Assembly (NCBI GenBank): GCA_947565425.1
Contig: CANOFW010000022.1
Span: forward strand, 1 to 50,696
Direction of reading: 5' to 3'
Source of the DNA: an uncultured Lachnospiraceae bacterium
GTDB taxonomy: Bacteria; Bacillota; Clostridia; Lachnospirales; Lachnospiraceae
DNA: 50,696 nt
Shown here piece after piece: positions 26,328 through 33,598 of the stretch; position 1 is the stretch's first letter; each line of letters opens with the position of its first letter. The notes below the pieces were generated by a model. The model ran no database searches. It was given only the letters and a program-made list of their open reading frames with translations, and was not told the origin of the DNA. Both the position numbers and the translations under genes were made by a program.

Positions 26328-26908
26328 GGTAACGTCCCTGACAATGCCGCCAAACAGTAATCCACATTTCCACCTTCCGGTGGAAGCTGGGGCTGCCGCT
26401 TGGAATCCACTCGAACCGCAAGTATATTTTCTCTGCCGTCCGTATATACCTTATCTGTGATATCTACTGAAAATCCGGTATACGCGCCCTTATGGTTCGC
26501 CAACAGTTCACCATTCAGATATACGTCCGCGATTGTCGCCACACCTTCAAAATCCACCGTGATATTTCTCCCTGTATACTGCTGCGGCAAAGCAAAATGC
26601 CTGCGATACCAGGAAACAAAACGGTAAGAGGCGATCTCATTAGGAAAATCGTTCCCCTTATGCGTCTCCAAAACTGTATTGGCATGGGGCACCGACACCT
26701 TCTGGAAGCCAGAGTCATCCAACCTTACCGCCTCCCCATTTTCGTAATCCATACTGCTGTAGAGCCAGTCTGTGTTAAAATTGAGGGTCTCCCGCCCTCC
26801 TGCACCTACGCTGTTTTGTGCTTGCACTTGGAATGCTTCCTGTACATAGATACTCGTACCAAGCAACAACAAACTCAACATGATACAGATTATTTTTCTC
26901 CATTTCAT
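26324..26908 (-). pseudogene. GH2 enzyme, N-terminal fragment (frameshifted)
   Basis: About 194 residues from the ATG at 26908, which has GGAAGG upstream; the in-frame ATG at 26935 lies inside the promoter. It holds a signal peptide (MKWRKIICIMLSLLLLGTS) and the beginning of the GH2 sugar-binding domain (DFEGVATIADVYLNGELLANHKGAYTGF). After NVDYCL the frame runs out, while the -1 frame continues with FGGIVRDVTMTITEP, the expected GH2 segment (compare GGIYRDV). The break is near 26350-26358 (minus TACTGTTTGGCGGC). A 1- or 4-base deletion explains it. No canonical slippery heptamer is present. Sequencing error is possible. Confidence 0.75.
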
Positions 26909-26935
26909 AGTACTTATCCTTCCTTTCATCAGCAT

Positions 26936-26952
26936 TATACAATCATTGTATA
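26936..26952. promoter_or_regulatory. Palindromic operator over the GH2 -10 box
   Basis: TATACAATCATTGTATA is a perfect palindrome with an odd centre base. On the minus strand its right half overlaps TATAAT (26934-26939), the probable -10 of the GH2 gene, 26 bp before the start at 26908. It is a likely repressor site for carbohydrate control. Confidence 0.5.
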
Positions 26953-27076
26953 TCTTTCTCAGTAAGACGTGTTGGCATTATTGATAAAATCTTTCTCATT
27001 TTTGAGCTTATTACCAACAACGAAAGGTGGTAAGGTTTGCTATTTTAAAAATATCTTAACTAAATGACTTTGGCAG

Positions 27077-28213
27077 TTAAGCTTTGGCACTTTTCTTTGT
27101 TCTTATTCTATCATATACATAGTTGTATCCTCTCACCATGATCTCCGTCACCAATATTGACAGCAGCGCGAGAAGCCAGCATTGATAACTCTGAAAACTT
27201 TCATAGCCGTTAAATCCAAGAACAATAAAATATACCGTTATATGCAGTGCATAATACTTAGATATATGCGTACTGTAATATAGTATCTGCCTTGCAACAG
27301 GATTCTTTGGCTCACAAAGTTTGCCATCCTTACTGTGGGATTTATCAATAAAAAAGAAGACTGCGGCAGATAGGAATATATGCGCTAAGCTTGCTACCAC
27401 ATGCCAGAGATTTGGATGGGTATATGTATAACTAAGCGCGGCAAACGTTTCTGACAAATCCAATTGATACGTGTTGCACGTCAGCCCCCACCAAACGATA
27501 ACTACCACAATACTCGGTATCAACAGCATCTTGTAAAACCCCGCTTTATCTTTTACATGCCGCAGAATTTTGCCAAAAACAATTCCGAACAATGCATAAG
27601 ACAGAAAATAGAGCGGCGTGAACGAAACAAAGTCTGCCTCTCCAATCAGAAGTTTGACAATATACCCCAGTACCGGCACATCCACAGGAATTCCACAAAG
27701 GAATGGCGCCGCTATGCCGACTGCTGCACCGATTAGCGCATACCAGGCAATGTTCAGTTCCAGTTTCTTTAGTAATGCCAGTATAAGATATATAATTCCA
27801 GTAATAAAAAAGATATTCGTATATTGAATGTAAATCTCTATTAACAACTGAAAACTCTCCAGCCCGGTCTCTGACAATTTTCCAGAGACGAACGGATAAG
27901 GGAGCACCAATGCCAGCACATAAGCAATATTATCCAGATATTGATAGAACACCATGCGAACGCCGCTCTTAACAAATTCCCTCGGCGATGCATTCCTGCT
28001 GTAAACCGTCCCCACGCCCATAACAAAAATGAAAATGGCCGCGCCAGACATTGTTGCAAATATATAAATTGCTTGAATGAAGGGATCCTCTGGGGACATG
28101 GTTGCCTGAAACGCATGGATCAGGTAAATAAACAACAGGAACAGTCCCTTCAAATAATCGAATTCCCTTTGCCTTCCTGTATTTATCTCTTCCTTTGAAA
28201 AAACGTTCTTCAT
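27077..28213 (-). CDS. Integral membrane acyltransferase-like protein
   Basis: About 378 residues from the ATG at 28213, selected because GGAGAGG lies 9 bases before it. Ten or so hydrophobic helices are visible. The first helix follows the charged REFDYLKGLFLLFIYLIHAF, a pattern like the DUF1624/acyltransferase-3 families that move acyl groups across the membrane onto glycans; IFIFVMGVGTVYSR fits the same families. I cannot name the substrate. It is alone between the GH2 gene and the superoxide reductase. Confidence 0.6.
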   Translation of the reverse strand: MKNVFSKEEINTGRQREFDYLKGLFLLFIYLIHAFQATMSPEDPFIQAIYIFATMSGAAIFIFVMGVGTVYSRNASPREFVKSGVRMVFYQYLDNIAYVLALVLPYPFVSGKLSETGLESFQLLIEIYIQYTNIFFITGIIYLILALLKKLELNIAWYALIGAAVGIAAPFLCGIPVDVPVLGYIVKLLIGEADFVSFTPLYFLSYALFGIVFGKILRHVKDKAGFYKMLLIPSIVVVIVWWGLTCNTYQLDLSETFAALSYTYTHPNLWHVVASLAHIFLSAAVFFFIDKSHSKDGKLCEPKNPVARQILYYSTHISKYYALHITVYFIVLGFNGYESFQSYQCWLLALLSILVTEIMVRGYNYVYDRIRTKKSAKA

Positions 28214-28331
28214 TTTCTTCATCCTCTCCGTAATCTCTTTGTATTTAAGTAGTTCCATTATAAACGATGTCCGTTACAAAGTCCACTCTCTCACTCCTCA
28301 TTGCCAAAAGGATTTTTTCATCGTAGCATAA

Positions 28332-28380
28332 CAATAAAAACAACAGCTCCCCAACACGCAATACGTGTGGAGAGCTGTTC
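28332..28380 (-). terminator. Rho-independent terminator of the superoxide reductase gene
   Basis: On the minus strand GAACAGCTC pairs with GAGCTGTT around an ACACG/CGTGT inner stem, followed by GTTTTTATTG. It lies about 30 bp after the stop at 28411. Confidence 0.8.
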
Positions 28381-28410
28381 AAACTTTCATTATTCAAGTG
28401 TTCTTTTTTA

Positions 28411-28776
28411 CTAGCAGTCTGCCTTCCAAAGCCCGTGCAGGTTGCAGTACTCATACACAGCCACAGCCTTATCGCCATCCGCTAAGAGGAACTCTGCTTC
28501 CGGCTTATCGCCAGGAGAAAGCTTTCGCAAATAGCCGCCCTGTTCTGTCTCCAGGTAAATCCACATAATGTAATGTTCCGGCAGCATCGGATGTTCCAAT
28601 TCGCCTACTTTCACGGATATCTTACCGCTTTTGTTAGCGACAACCGGAACGTGCTTCTCCCCGGAAGCATCCGTAGTATTTGCTTTTAGCTCCTGAAAAA
28701 CCTTGCCGCACGCAGTTTCCCCCGCTACAATTTCCATTGCTATGCTCTGACATTCACTGCACTTATAAAAATTCAT
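28411..28776 (-). CDS. Superoxide reductase (desulfoferrodoxin/neelaredoxin family)
   Basis: A 121-residue cytosolic iron enzyme that reduces superoxide to peroxide without making oxygen, as in anaerobes. Iron ligands are visible: His in GEKHVPV, two His in HPMLPEHYIMW, and the Cys/His pair in CNLHGLW near the C-terminus. The N-terminus keeps YKCSEC and one CG but lacks the CC pair of a complete rubredoxin-like desulforedoxin site, so it probably has only the catalytic iron. AAGGAGG precedes the ATG, and it has its own terminator. Confidence 0.9.
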   Translation of the reverse strand: MNFYKCSECQSIAMEIVAGETACGKVFQELKANTTDASGEKHVPVVANKSGKISVKVGELEHPMLPEHYIMWIYLETEQGGYLRKLSPGDKPEAEFLLADGDKAVAVYEYCNLHGLWKADC

Positions 28777-28883
28777 GTTTTTCCTCCTTCATATATATCG
28801 CTGTTTCCATTGATAGCTTCCTTAAAAAGTATTCCCCATAAGCTGGAAGAAAATCACAAATTCATAGAAAAAAATACTTTCCA

Positions 28884-29825
28884 TTAAACTGCCAGATACC
28901 CATCCTTTACCATTGGCGCCACCACCTTTGTAGGAATTTCAAAGGTAACAACTCCCATATACCCGGGAGCAACTTCATATTCGTCAAAAACAATTACCAG
29001 CTTGCCGGATTGGTTCACGTAAAAGTCCACATCCTCGGATATCTTTTGGAAATTCCATTCTTCGACATCGGAATTTAGATTATAGCTTTTGGAATCGTCC
29101 TGTTCCATCTGCGTTTTCATCTGCTCCTTGATATTTTCCGAAATCGGCGTGATATAGTCGGCTCCTTCCGCAAACAAATCCTTCAGCGTAATCATATTTC
29201 CCGTTTTCTTATCAATATGATATATTTTCTCGGACTGAGCGGCTCCTGCCATCGTCACAGTCTGATGAAATTGTAAAGAAAACAGGCTGTCATTGTCCGT
29301 TACTACTTCATAATCCAAATCCACTGCCTGCACGCCCTCGCCACCGGAAGCTTTGACATCCGCCTCATACGCAGCGATAATTTCATCTGTATATGCCTTT
29401 ATGGTGTCGTTCAAAGCATGAGACGCTTCTTCCATTACCTCGCCATCCTGATTCTCGATTCTGGTCTCTGGAATCTCAACATTTACCTCCATTTGCTTAT
29501 CCTTAGACAAATATACCCGAGACGTAACGACTCTTACCACCGTGCCCAGCACTGGTATCTGCTCCATAGCATAGGCAATCGGCGCACTGGTACTGACAAG
29601 AAGCGTAAGCAAAAGACCGGCCGCCGCCACGCCGACACATCCCTTGGCAAACCAGGAAAAGATCACTGCGCGTTTGCTTTTTTCACCGCCAAATCCTCTT
29701 GGTATTTTCTCCCGCTCTGAATCAAGCTTTGCCTGGCTAATGGAAGATTCTACCCGCTGTTTTAAGGCTTCAGGTACTTTTATGTTCTGGTAATCTTGTT
29801 TGATCTGCTCTAAATTACGATTCAT
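28884..29825 (-). CDS. RsiV-like anti-sigma factor
   Basis: A 313-residue single-pass membrane protein. The cytoplasmic N-terminal ~60 residues (LEQIKQDYQNIKVPEALKQRV) are of anti-sigma type; a membrane segment follows (VGVAAAGLLLTLLVS), and the extracellular part (DUF4179/DUF3298-like, YITPISENIKEQMK, GKLVIVFDEYEVAPGYMG) resembles RsiV, which binds lysozyme in Bacillus. It begins 11 bp inside the 3' end of the sigma factor gene. Likely holds the sigma factor inactive until an envelope signal triggers its cleavage. Confidence 0.83.
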   Translation of the reverse strand: MNRNLEQIKQDYQNIKVPEALKQRVESSISQAKLDSEREKIPRGFGGEKSKRAVIFSWFAKGCVGVAAAGLLLTLLVSTSAPIAYAMEQIPVLGTVVRVVTSRVYLSKDKQMEVNVEIPETRIENQDGEVMEEASHALNDTIKAYTDEIIAAYEADVKASGGEGVQAVDLDYEVVTDNDSLFSLQFHQTVTMAGAAQSEKIYHIDKKTGNMITLKDLFAEGADYITPISENIKEQMKTQMEQDDSKSYNLNSDVEEWNFQKISEDVDFYVNQSGKLVIVFDEYEVAPGYMGVVTFEIPTKVVAPMVKDGYLAV

Positions 29826-30309
29826 AACAAAGTTCTCCTTCCGTCAATTCGATTTTCAGTTTCTTCAGACTTCGGTATAAAATACTTTTCGTTGTGCTTA
29901 AATTCTCTTCCAGGATATCGGCAACCTCCTGGAGTTTCCTGTCTTCAAAGTAACGCAGGACAACGGCGACGCGCTCTTTCTCACTTAAAATTTCCAAAGC
30001 ATCAATCGTGTCAAAGTCACAATAGACGTCTTCTCTCCCATCCTCCTGCAAAACCTCCTGGGACATTTCCCGCTGTTTATGCCGTAACAGCTCCAATGAA
30101 GTGTTAATCACAATGCGGCATAGCCATGTTTTGACATACTCCTTGCCCTTTAATGAGCCGGCGTTTTTCATCGCTTTGTATGCGCTCTCCTGTACGACGT
30201 CCATAGCGTCCGCCTCATTTTTCACATAGGTGAATGCCAGGCGGTACAAAGAATCATAAGATGCCAGCAATTCCTGCTCCACCAGTTGTTGTTTCTTTGG
30301 TGAATTCAT
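29815..30309 (-). CDS. ECF-type RNA polymerase sigma factor (SigV-like)
   Basis: About 164 residues from ATG at 30309, which has AAAGGAG 9 bases upstream; the ATG at 30369 has no site. Sigma region 2 is seen as LYRLAFTYVKNEADAMDVVQES and region 4 as LSEKERVAVVLRYFEDRKLQEVADILEENLSTTKSILYRSLKKLK. There is no region 1 or 3, as expected of ECF factors. It overlaps the RsiV-like anti-sigma gene, so both are cotranscribed and probably autoregulated. Its target genes are not evident in the window. Confidence 0.9.
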   Translation of the reverse strand: MNSPKKQQLVEQELLASYDSLYRLAFTYVKNEADAMDVVQESAYKAMKNAGSLKGKEYVKTWLCRIVINTSLELLRHKQREMSQEVLQEDGREDVYCDFDTIDALEILSEKERVAVVLRYFEDRKLQEVADILEENLSTTKSILYRSLKKLKIELTEGELCYES

Positions 30310-30440
30310 AATATTTTCTCCTTTCCGCTTTCTATAGGTTAGACGCGCCAGGCACATAAAAAGTTTCACTCTGTCAAATAATATTTACTTTTACCAAAAC
30401 GAACCCATACTTGTATCTTATTGGGAGCGAAAAACTATGG

Positions 30441-30469
30441 TTGACATTAGTATGAAATCATACTATACT
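30441..30469 (+). promoter_or_regulatory. Promoter of marR-MATE operon
   Basis: TTGACA (30441-30446), 17-base spacer, TATACT (30464-30469). The spacer contains one operator palindrome and the second one lies just downstream. Confidence 0.75.
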
Positions 30470-30489
30470 GTTATGGTATGATTTCATAC
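30450..30489 (+). promoter_or_regulatory. MarR-type double operator
   Basis: GTATGAAATCATAC (30450-30463) and GTATGATTTCATAC (30476-30489) are exact reverse complements of each other, and each is itself a palindrome apart from its two middle bases. They flank the -10 box, so bound MarR dimers would block polymerase. Autoregulation with relief by a ligand is predicted. Confidence 0.8.
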
Positions 30490-30506
30490 CAACAGGAGGA
30501 TGCGCC

Positions 30507-30950
30507 ATGAAAAATACTATATCAAAAGAATTGAAACGCTACAATTATCTATTTAGCGAAACAGGAGCCGCATATCACGAAATGTATTTAAAATTAGGGA
30601 TGTCAGACAGTGCAATTTCCATTCTCTATGCTGTTTTGGAACAGGGAGACAGCCGGCCGCTGCAACAAATCCGTCACTGCACTGGCCTCAGCAAACAGAC
30701 GATTAACTCCGCTATCCGCAAATTGGAGGTGGAAGGTATCATCTATTTACAAATGGCAGGCTCAAAAAATAAAACCGTTTACCTCACAGAAAAAGGCAAA
30801 CTTCTTGCCGAACAAACTGCCGGGAAGGTGCTGGCAGCAGAAAATGAAATCTTTGCTTCCTGGCCGCAGGAAGACGTAGATAAATATCTGGAATTGACGG
30901 AAGCTTATCTGCTTGCCTTAAAAGAAAAGATCCAGAGGCTGTCGCACTAA
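30507..30950 (+). CDS. MarR-family transcriptional regulator
   Basis: A 147-residue winged-helix regulator. The helix-turn-helix is LQQIRHCTGLSKQTINSAIRKLEVEGII (about 50-78) followed by the wing AGSKNKTVYLTEKG. AGGAGG lies 6 bases before the ATG. It sits first in an operon with a MATE efflux protein, downstream of a double palindrome, and most likely represses both. Its last four codons and stop (R L S H) lie in the repeat element at 30937-30999. Confidence 0.9.
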   Translation: MKNTISKELKRYNYLFSETGAAYHEMYLKLGMSDSAISILYAVLEQGDSRPLQQIRHCTGLSKQTINSAIRKLEVEGIIYLQMAGSKNKTVYLTEKGKLLAEQTAGKVLAAENEIFASWPQEDVDKYLELTEAYLLALKEKIQRLSH

Positions 30951-30999
30951 CATAAATTACAACCTTTTGAACGAATAAATATATTAATGCGATAGCCCC
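30937..30999 (+). repeat. 63-bp terminal-inverted-repeat element
   Basis: GGCTGTCGCACTAACATAAATT at the left pairs imperfectly with GGCTATCGCATTAATATATTT read from the right (minus strand). The sequence TGTCGCACTAACATAAATTACAA recurs at 44594-44616. It lies across the marR stop and ends 4 bp before the MATE ribosome binding site. Confidence 0.6.
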
Positions 31000-31012
31000 A
31001 AAGGAGGACATT

Positions 31013-32350
31013 ATGGCAAAGAATACCATTCAATTATCGGACCACTTTCATTATCGGCGACTATTGCGCTTTACCATGCCAGCTATACTGATGCTTATTT
31101 TTACATCTGTCTACAGTATCGTAGACGGCTTTTTTGTCTCAAATTTCACCGGGAAAACGCCCTTTGCCGCCGTCAATTTTATTATGCCCCTTTTAATGAT
31201 TCTGGGGTGCGCAGGCTTCATGTTCGGAACAGGCGGCGGCGCGCTGATTGCCAAGACAATGGGCGTCGGAGACCGAAAAGGGGCAAACAAATTGTTTTCT
31301 CTGGTTGTCTACGCGGCTGCTCTTAGCGGCGTTATTCTGGCGATATTTGGCATCGTGTTCCTGCGCCTGCTGGCCTTGCTGATGGGCGCTGACGGGCAGC
31401 TTTTAGAAGACAGCATCGTATACGGACGTATCATTTTGCTGGCGCTGCCATTTTACGTCCTGCAATATGAGTTCCAATGCCTGTTTGCCGCCGCCGAAAA
31501 ACCAAAGCTAGGATTATACGTAACCGTTGCCGCAGGTATCATCAACATGGTTTTAGACGCCCTGTTTGTCGCCATACTGCACTGGGGACTGGCTGGCGCG
31601 GCGGCAGCGACCGCTATCAGCCAGTTTGCCGGCGGTATTGTGCCCATAATCTATTTCACACGCAGAAATGACAGCCCTCTGCGGCTCGGAAAATGCAGAT
31701 TTGACGGTTTTGCGCTGGTGAAAACCTGTACCAACGGCTCCTCTGAGCTGATGAGCAATATTTCCATGTCTGTCGTATCCATGCTTTTTAATATACAGCT
31801 TATGAAGTACGCAGGTGAAAACGGTATCGCCGCCTACGGTGTATTGATGTATGTGAGCATGATCTTCCAGGCAGTCTTCATTGGTTATTCTGTGGGCGCA
31901 GCCCCGGTCATCAGCTATAACTATGGCGCGCAAAACTGTGAGGAATTAAAAAGCCTGCGACAAAAAAGCATGCTGTTAATCGCTGTATTCTCCGTGGCCA
32001 TGCTCGCCGCAGGGCAGCTATTGGCACAGCCTCTTTCCCTACTGTTTGTCGGTTACGATGAGGCGCTTATGGAACTGACCGTGCATGCCTTTACGATTTT
32101 TTCTTTCTCCTTTTTGCTGTCTGGTTTCTCTATCTGGGGCGCGTCCTTTTTCACAGCGCTCAACGATGGGCTGATTTCCGCGCTCATCTCCTTTTTGCGA
32201 ACCTTCTTATTCCAGTGCGCGGCTGTTTTAATCTTCCCCTTATTTTGGGGACTTGACGGAATCTGGTACGCAGTGGTGGCAGCGGAATTGTTGGCGGCCG
32301 CAATGACTGCGCTGTTTTTGCTTGCAAAAAAGAAAAAGTATCGTTACTAA
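31013..32350 (+). CDS. MATE-family multidrug efflux transporter
   Basis: A 445-residue polytopic protein of 12 helices, exporting cationic drugs or metabolites by Na+ or H+ antiport. The N-terminal half (RFTMPAILMLIFTSVYSIVDGFFVSNFTG, AVNFIMPLLMILGCAGFMFGTGGGALIAKTMG) matches the bacterial MATE/NorM-DinF pattern, and the second half repeats it (IFQAVFIGYSVGAAPVISYNYGAQN). AAAGGAGG lies upstream of the ATG. It is the second gene of the marR operon. Confidence 0.93.
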   Translation: MAKNTIQLSDHFHYRRLLRFTMPAILMLIFTSVYSIVDGFFVSNFTGKTPFAAVNFIMPLLMILGCAGFMFGTGGGALIAKTMGVGDRKGANKLFSLVVYAAALSGVILAIFGIVFLRLLALLMGADGQLLEDSIVYGRIILLALPFYVLQYEFQCLFAAAEKPKLGLYVTVAAGIINMVLDALFVAILHWGLAGAAAATAISQFAGGIVPIIYFTRRNDSPLRLGKCRFDGFALVKTCTNGSSELMSNISMSVVSMLFNIQLMKYAGENGIAAYGVLMYVSMIFQAVFIGYSVGAAPVISYNYGAQNCEELKSLRQKSMLLIAVFSVAMLAAGQLLAQPLSLLFVGYDEALMELTVHAFTIFSFSFLLSGFSIWGASFFTALNDGLISALISFLRTFLFQCAAVLIFPLFWGLDGIWYAVVAAELLAAAMTALFLLAKKKKYRY

Positions 32351-32395
32351 CACTGCCGAACTTCATGGAAACATGCCACTTTCCGACTAGAAATT

Positions 32396-33373
32396 CTAGC
32401 GCACAATGGCATATATCACATCAGCAATATAAAGCAAAATGAGGACAATGCCTTCTGTGCGCTTGATTGATTTTTGACTCAAAGCAAAAACATATGTGAC
32501 AATACTGATAACTGCCAATATCATCATATCATAAACAGACGCCATATTAACCGCAATCGGATGAATTGCCGAAGACGTCCCTAAAATAAACAGAAGATTG
32601 AAAAGATTCGAACCCACGACATTGCCCACGGCAAGCCCTGTCTCTCCTTTTTTTGCCGCAACGACGGACGTGACAAGTTCCGGCAGCGAAGTGCCAACTG
32701 CAACGACGGTCAGCCCAATCAACGTCTCACTCATTCCCAACGTCCTTGCAATTTCTTTGGCACTGTAAACCACTGCCTGCCCCCCGCCAATGATGAGTGC
32801 CAGTCCGACAATGATCAGTAAAAAACATTTCCAGAGCGGAATCATTTCTTCTGCTTCTTCTTTTTCCGGATGCTTCCTTGCATCATATATCAGATAAGCA
32901 ATATATACTACAAAAATAACAAGAAGCGCCATGCCCGTTACCCTGCTGACATTTCCGGCAATGCCATCCATTCTTTCCCGCAGAAAAGCGCCTGAGCTTA
33001 TGCTTTTAAAGCTTGTCATCAACAAGACCATGACTGTCACTGCAATTGACAGCGGAAAATCCCTTTTCAAGATGGCCTGGTCTACCGGAACTACATGGAT
33101 AAACGCGCATATACCAAGCACACACAGCAAATTAAAAAGATTCGAGCCCACAACATTGCTCAGGGCAATTTCATTTGACCCCTGCACAGCCGCGGAAATG
33201 CTGACAGCCAGCTCCGGTGCGCTTGTGCCCAACGCAACAATCGTCAGGCCGATAATCACTCCCGGAACTTTAAAATTTTTGGCAAGCGCAGAGCTTCCGT
33301 CTACAAACCAATCCGCTCCCTTAATAAGAGCAGCAAATCCTATGAATAGCAGCAATACATTAAGTAGAATCAT
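32396..33373 (-). CDS. Calcium/sodium antiporter (CaCA family, YrbG-like)
   Basis: About 325 residues from the ATG at 33373, which has AAAGGAGG 8 bases before it; the longer frame to 33550 adds unrelated sequence. Two inverted-topology halves each carry the ion-binding alpha repeat: ALGTSAPELAVSI and VGTSLPELVTSV, and the second motif GNVVGSNLFNLL occurs in both halves. About ten membrane segments. It should extrude Ca2+ or exchange it with Na+. It diverges from the Na+/phosphate cotransporter gene across a 225-bp gap. Confidence 0.92.
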   Translation of the reverse strand: MILLNVLLLFIGFAALIKGADWFVDGSSALAKNFKVPGVIIGLTIVALGTSAPELAVSISAAVQGSNEIALSNVVGSNLFNLLCVLGICAFIHVVPVDQAILKRDFPLSIAVTVMVLLMTSFKSISSGAFLRERMDGIAGNVSRVTGMALLVIFVVYIAYLIYDARKHPEKEEAEEMIPLWKCFLLIIVGLALIIGGGQAVVYSAKEIARTLGMSETLIGLTVVAVGTSLPELVTSVVAAKKGETGLAVGNVVGSNLFNLLFILGTSSAIHPIAVNMASVYDMMILAVISIVTYVFALSQKSIKRTEGIVLILLYIADVIYAIVR

Positions 33374-33446
33374 TTTACATTCCTCCTTTATACTGACATC
33401 AAGCTTATCATTTCTGGAAAAAGATAACAAGAAATAAACTGTATTT

Positions 33447-33463
33447 TTTACGCAGATTTTACA
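33447..33463 (+). promoter_or_regulatory. PhoP-box-like direct repeat 1
   Basis: TTTACG-CAGAT-TTTACA: two hexamers 5 bp apart (11-bp period). In Bacillus the PhoP consensus is repeated TT(A/C/T)ACA with about 5 bp between, so this is a plausible binding site in the gap before the Na+/phosphate cotransporter. Confidence 0.5.
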
Positions 33464-33512
33464 TATATCTAAAATATGTTTGTTTTTACTATACTGCTGG
33501 GTTCCTCTATTT

Positions 33513-33529
33513 TTTACATGGATTTTACA
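33513..33529 (+). promoter_or_regulatory. PhoP-box-like direct repeat 2
   Basis: TTTACA-TGGAT-TTTACA, again an exact 11-bp period, lies 50 bp closer to the cotransporter start, about 20 bp before GATACA, a possible -10. Together with repeat 1 it would fit activation by PhoP under phosphate limitation. Confidence 0.55.
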
Positions 33530-33598
33530 TATACCTCTCTCTGATTTCACAAGCGCGTGATACAGTGATCCTACATTATTGAAAGCGAGGTACGGAAC

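Noticed and set aside
26350-26358. Programmed -1 frameshift in the GH2 gene
   Set aside because: The site TACTGTTTGGCGG does not fit an X XXY YYZ slippery heptamer, and I see no following pseudoknot.
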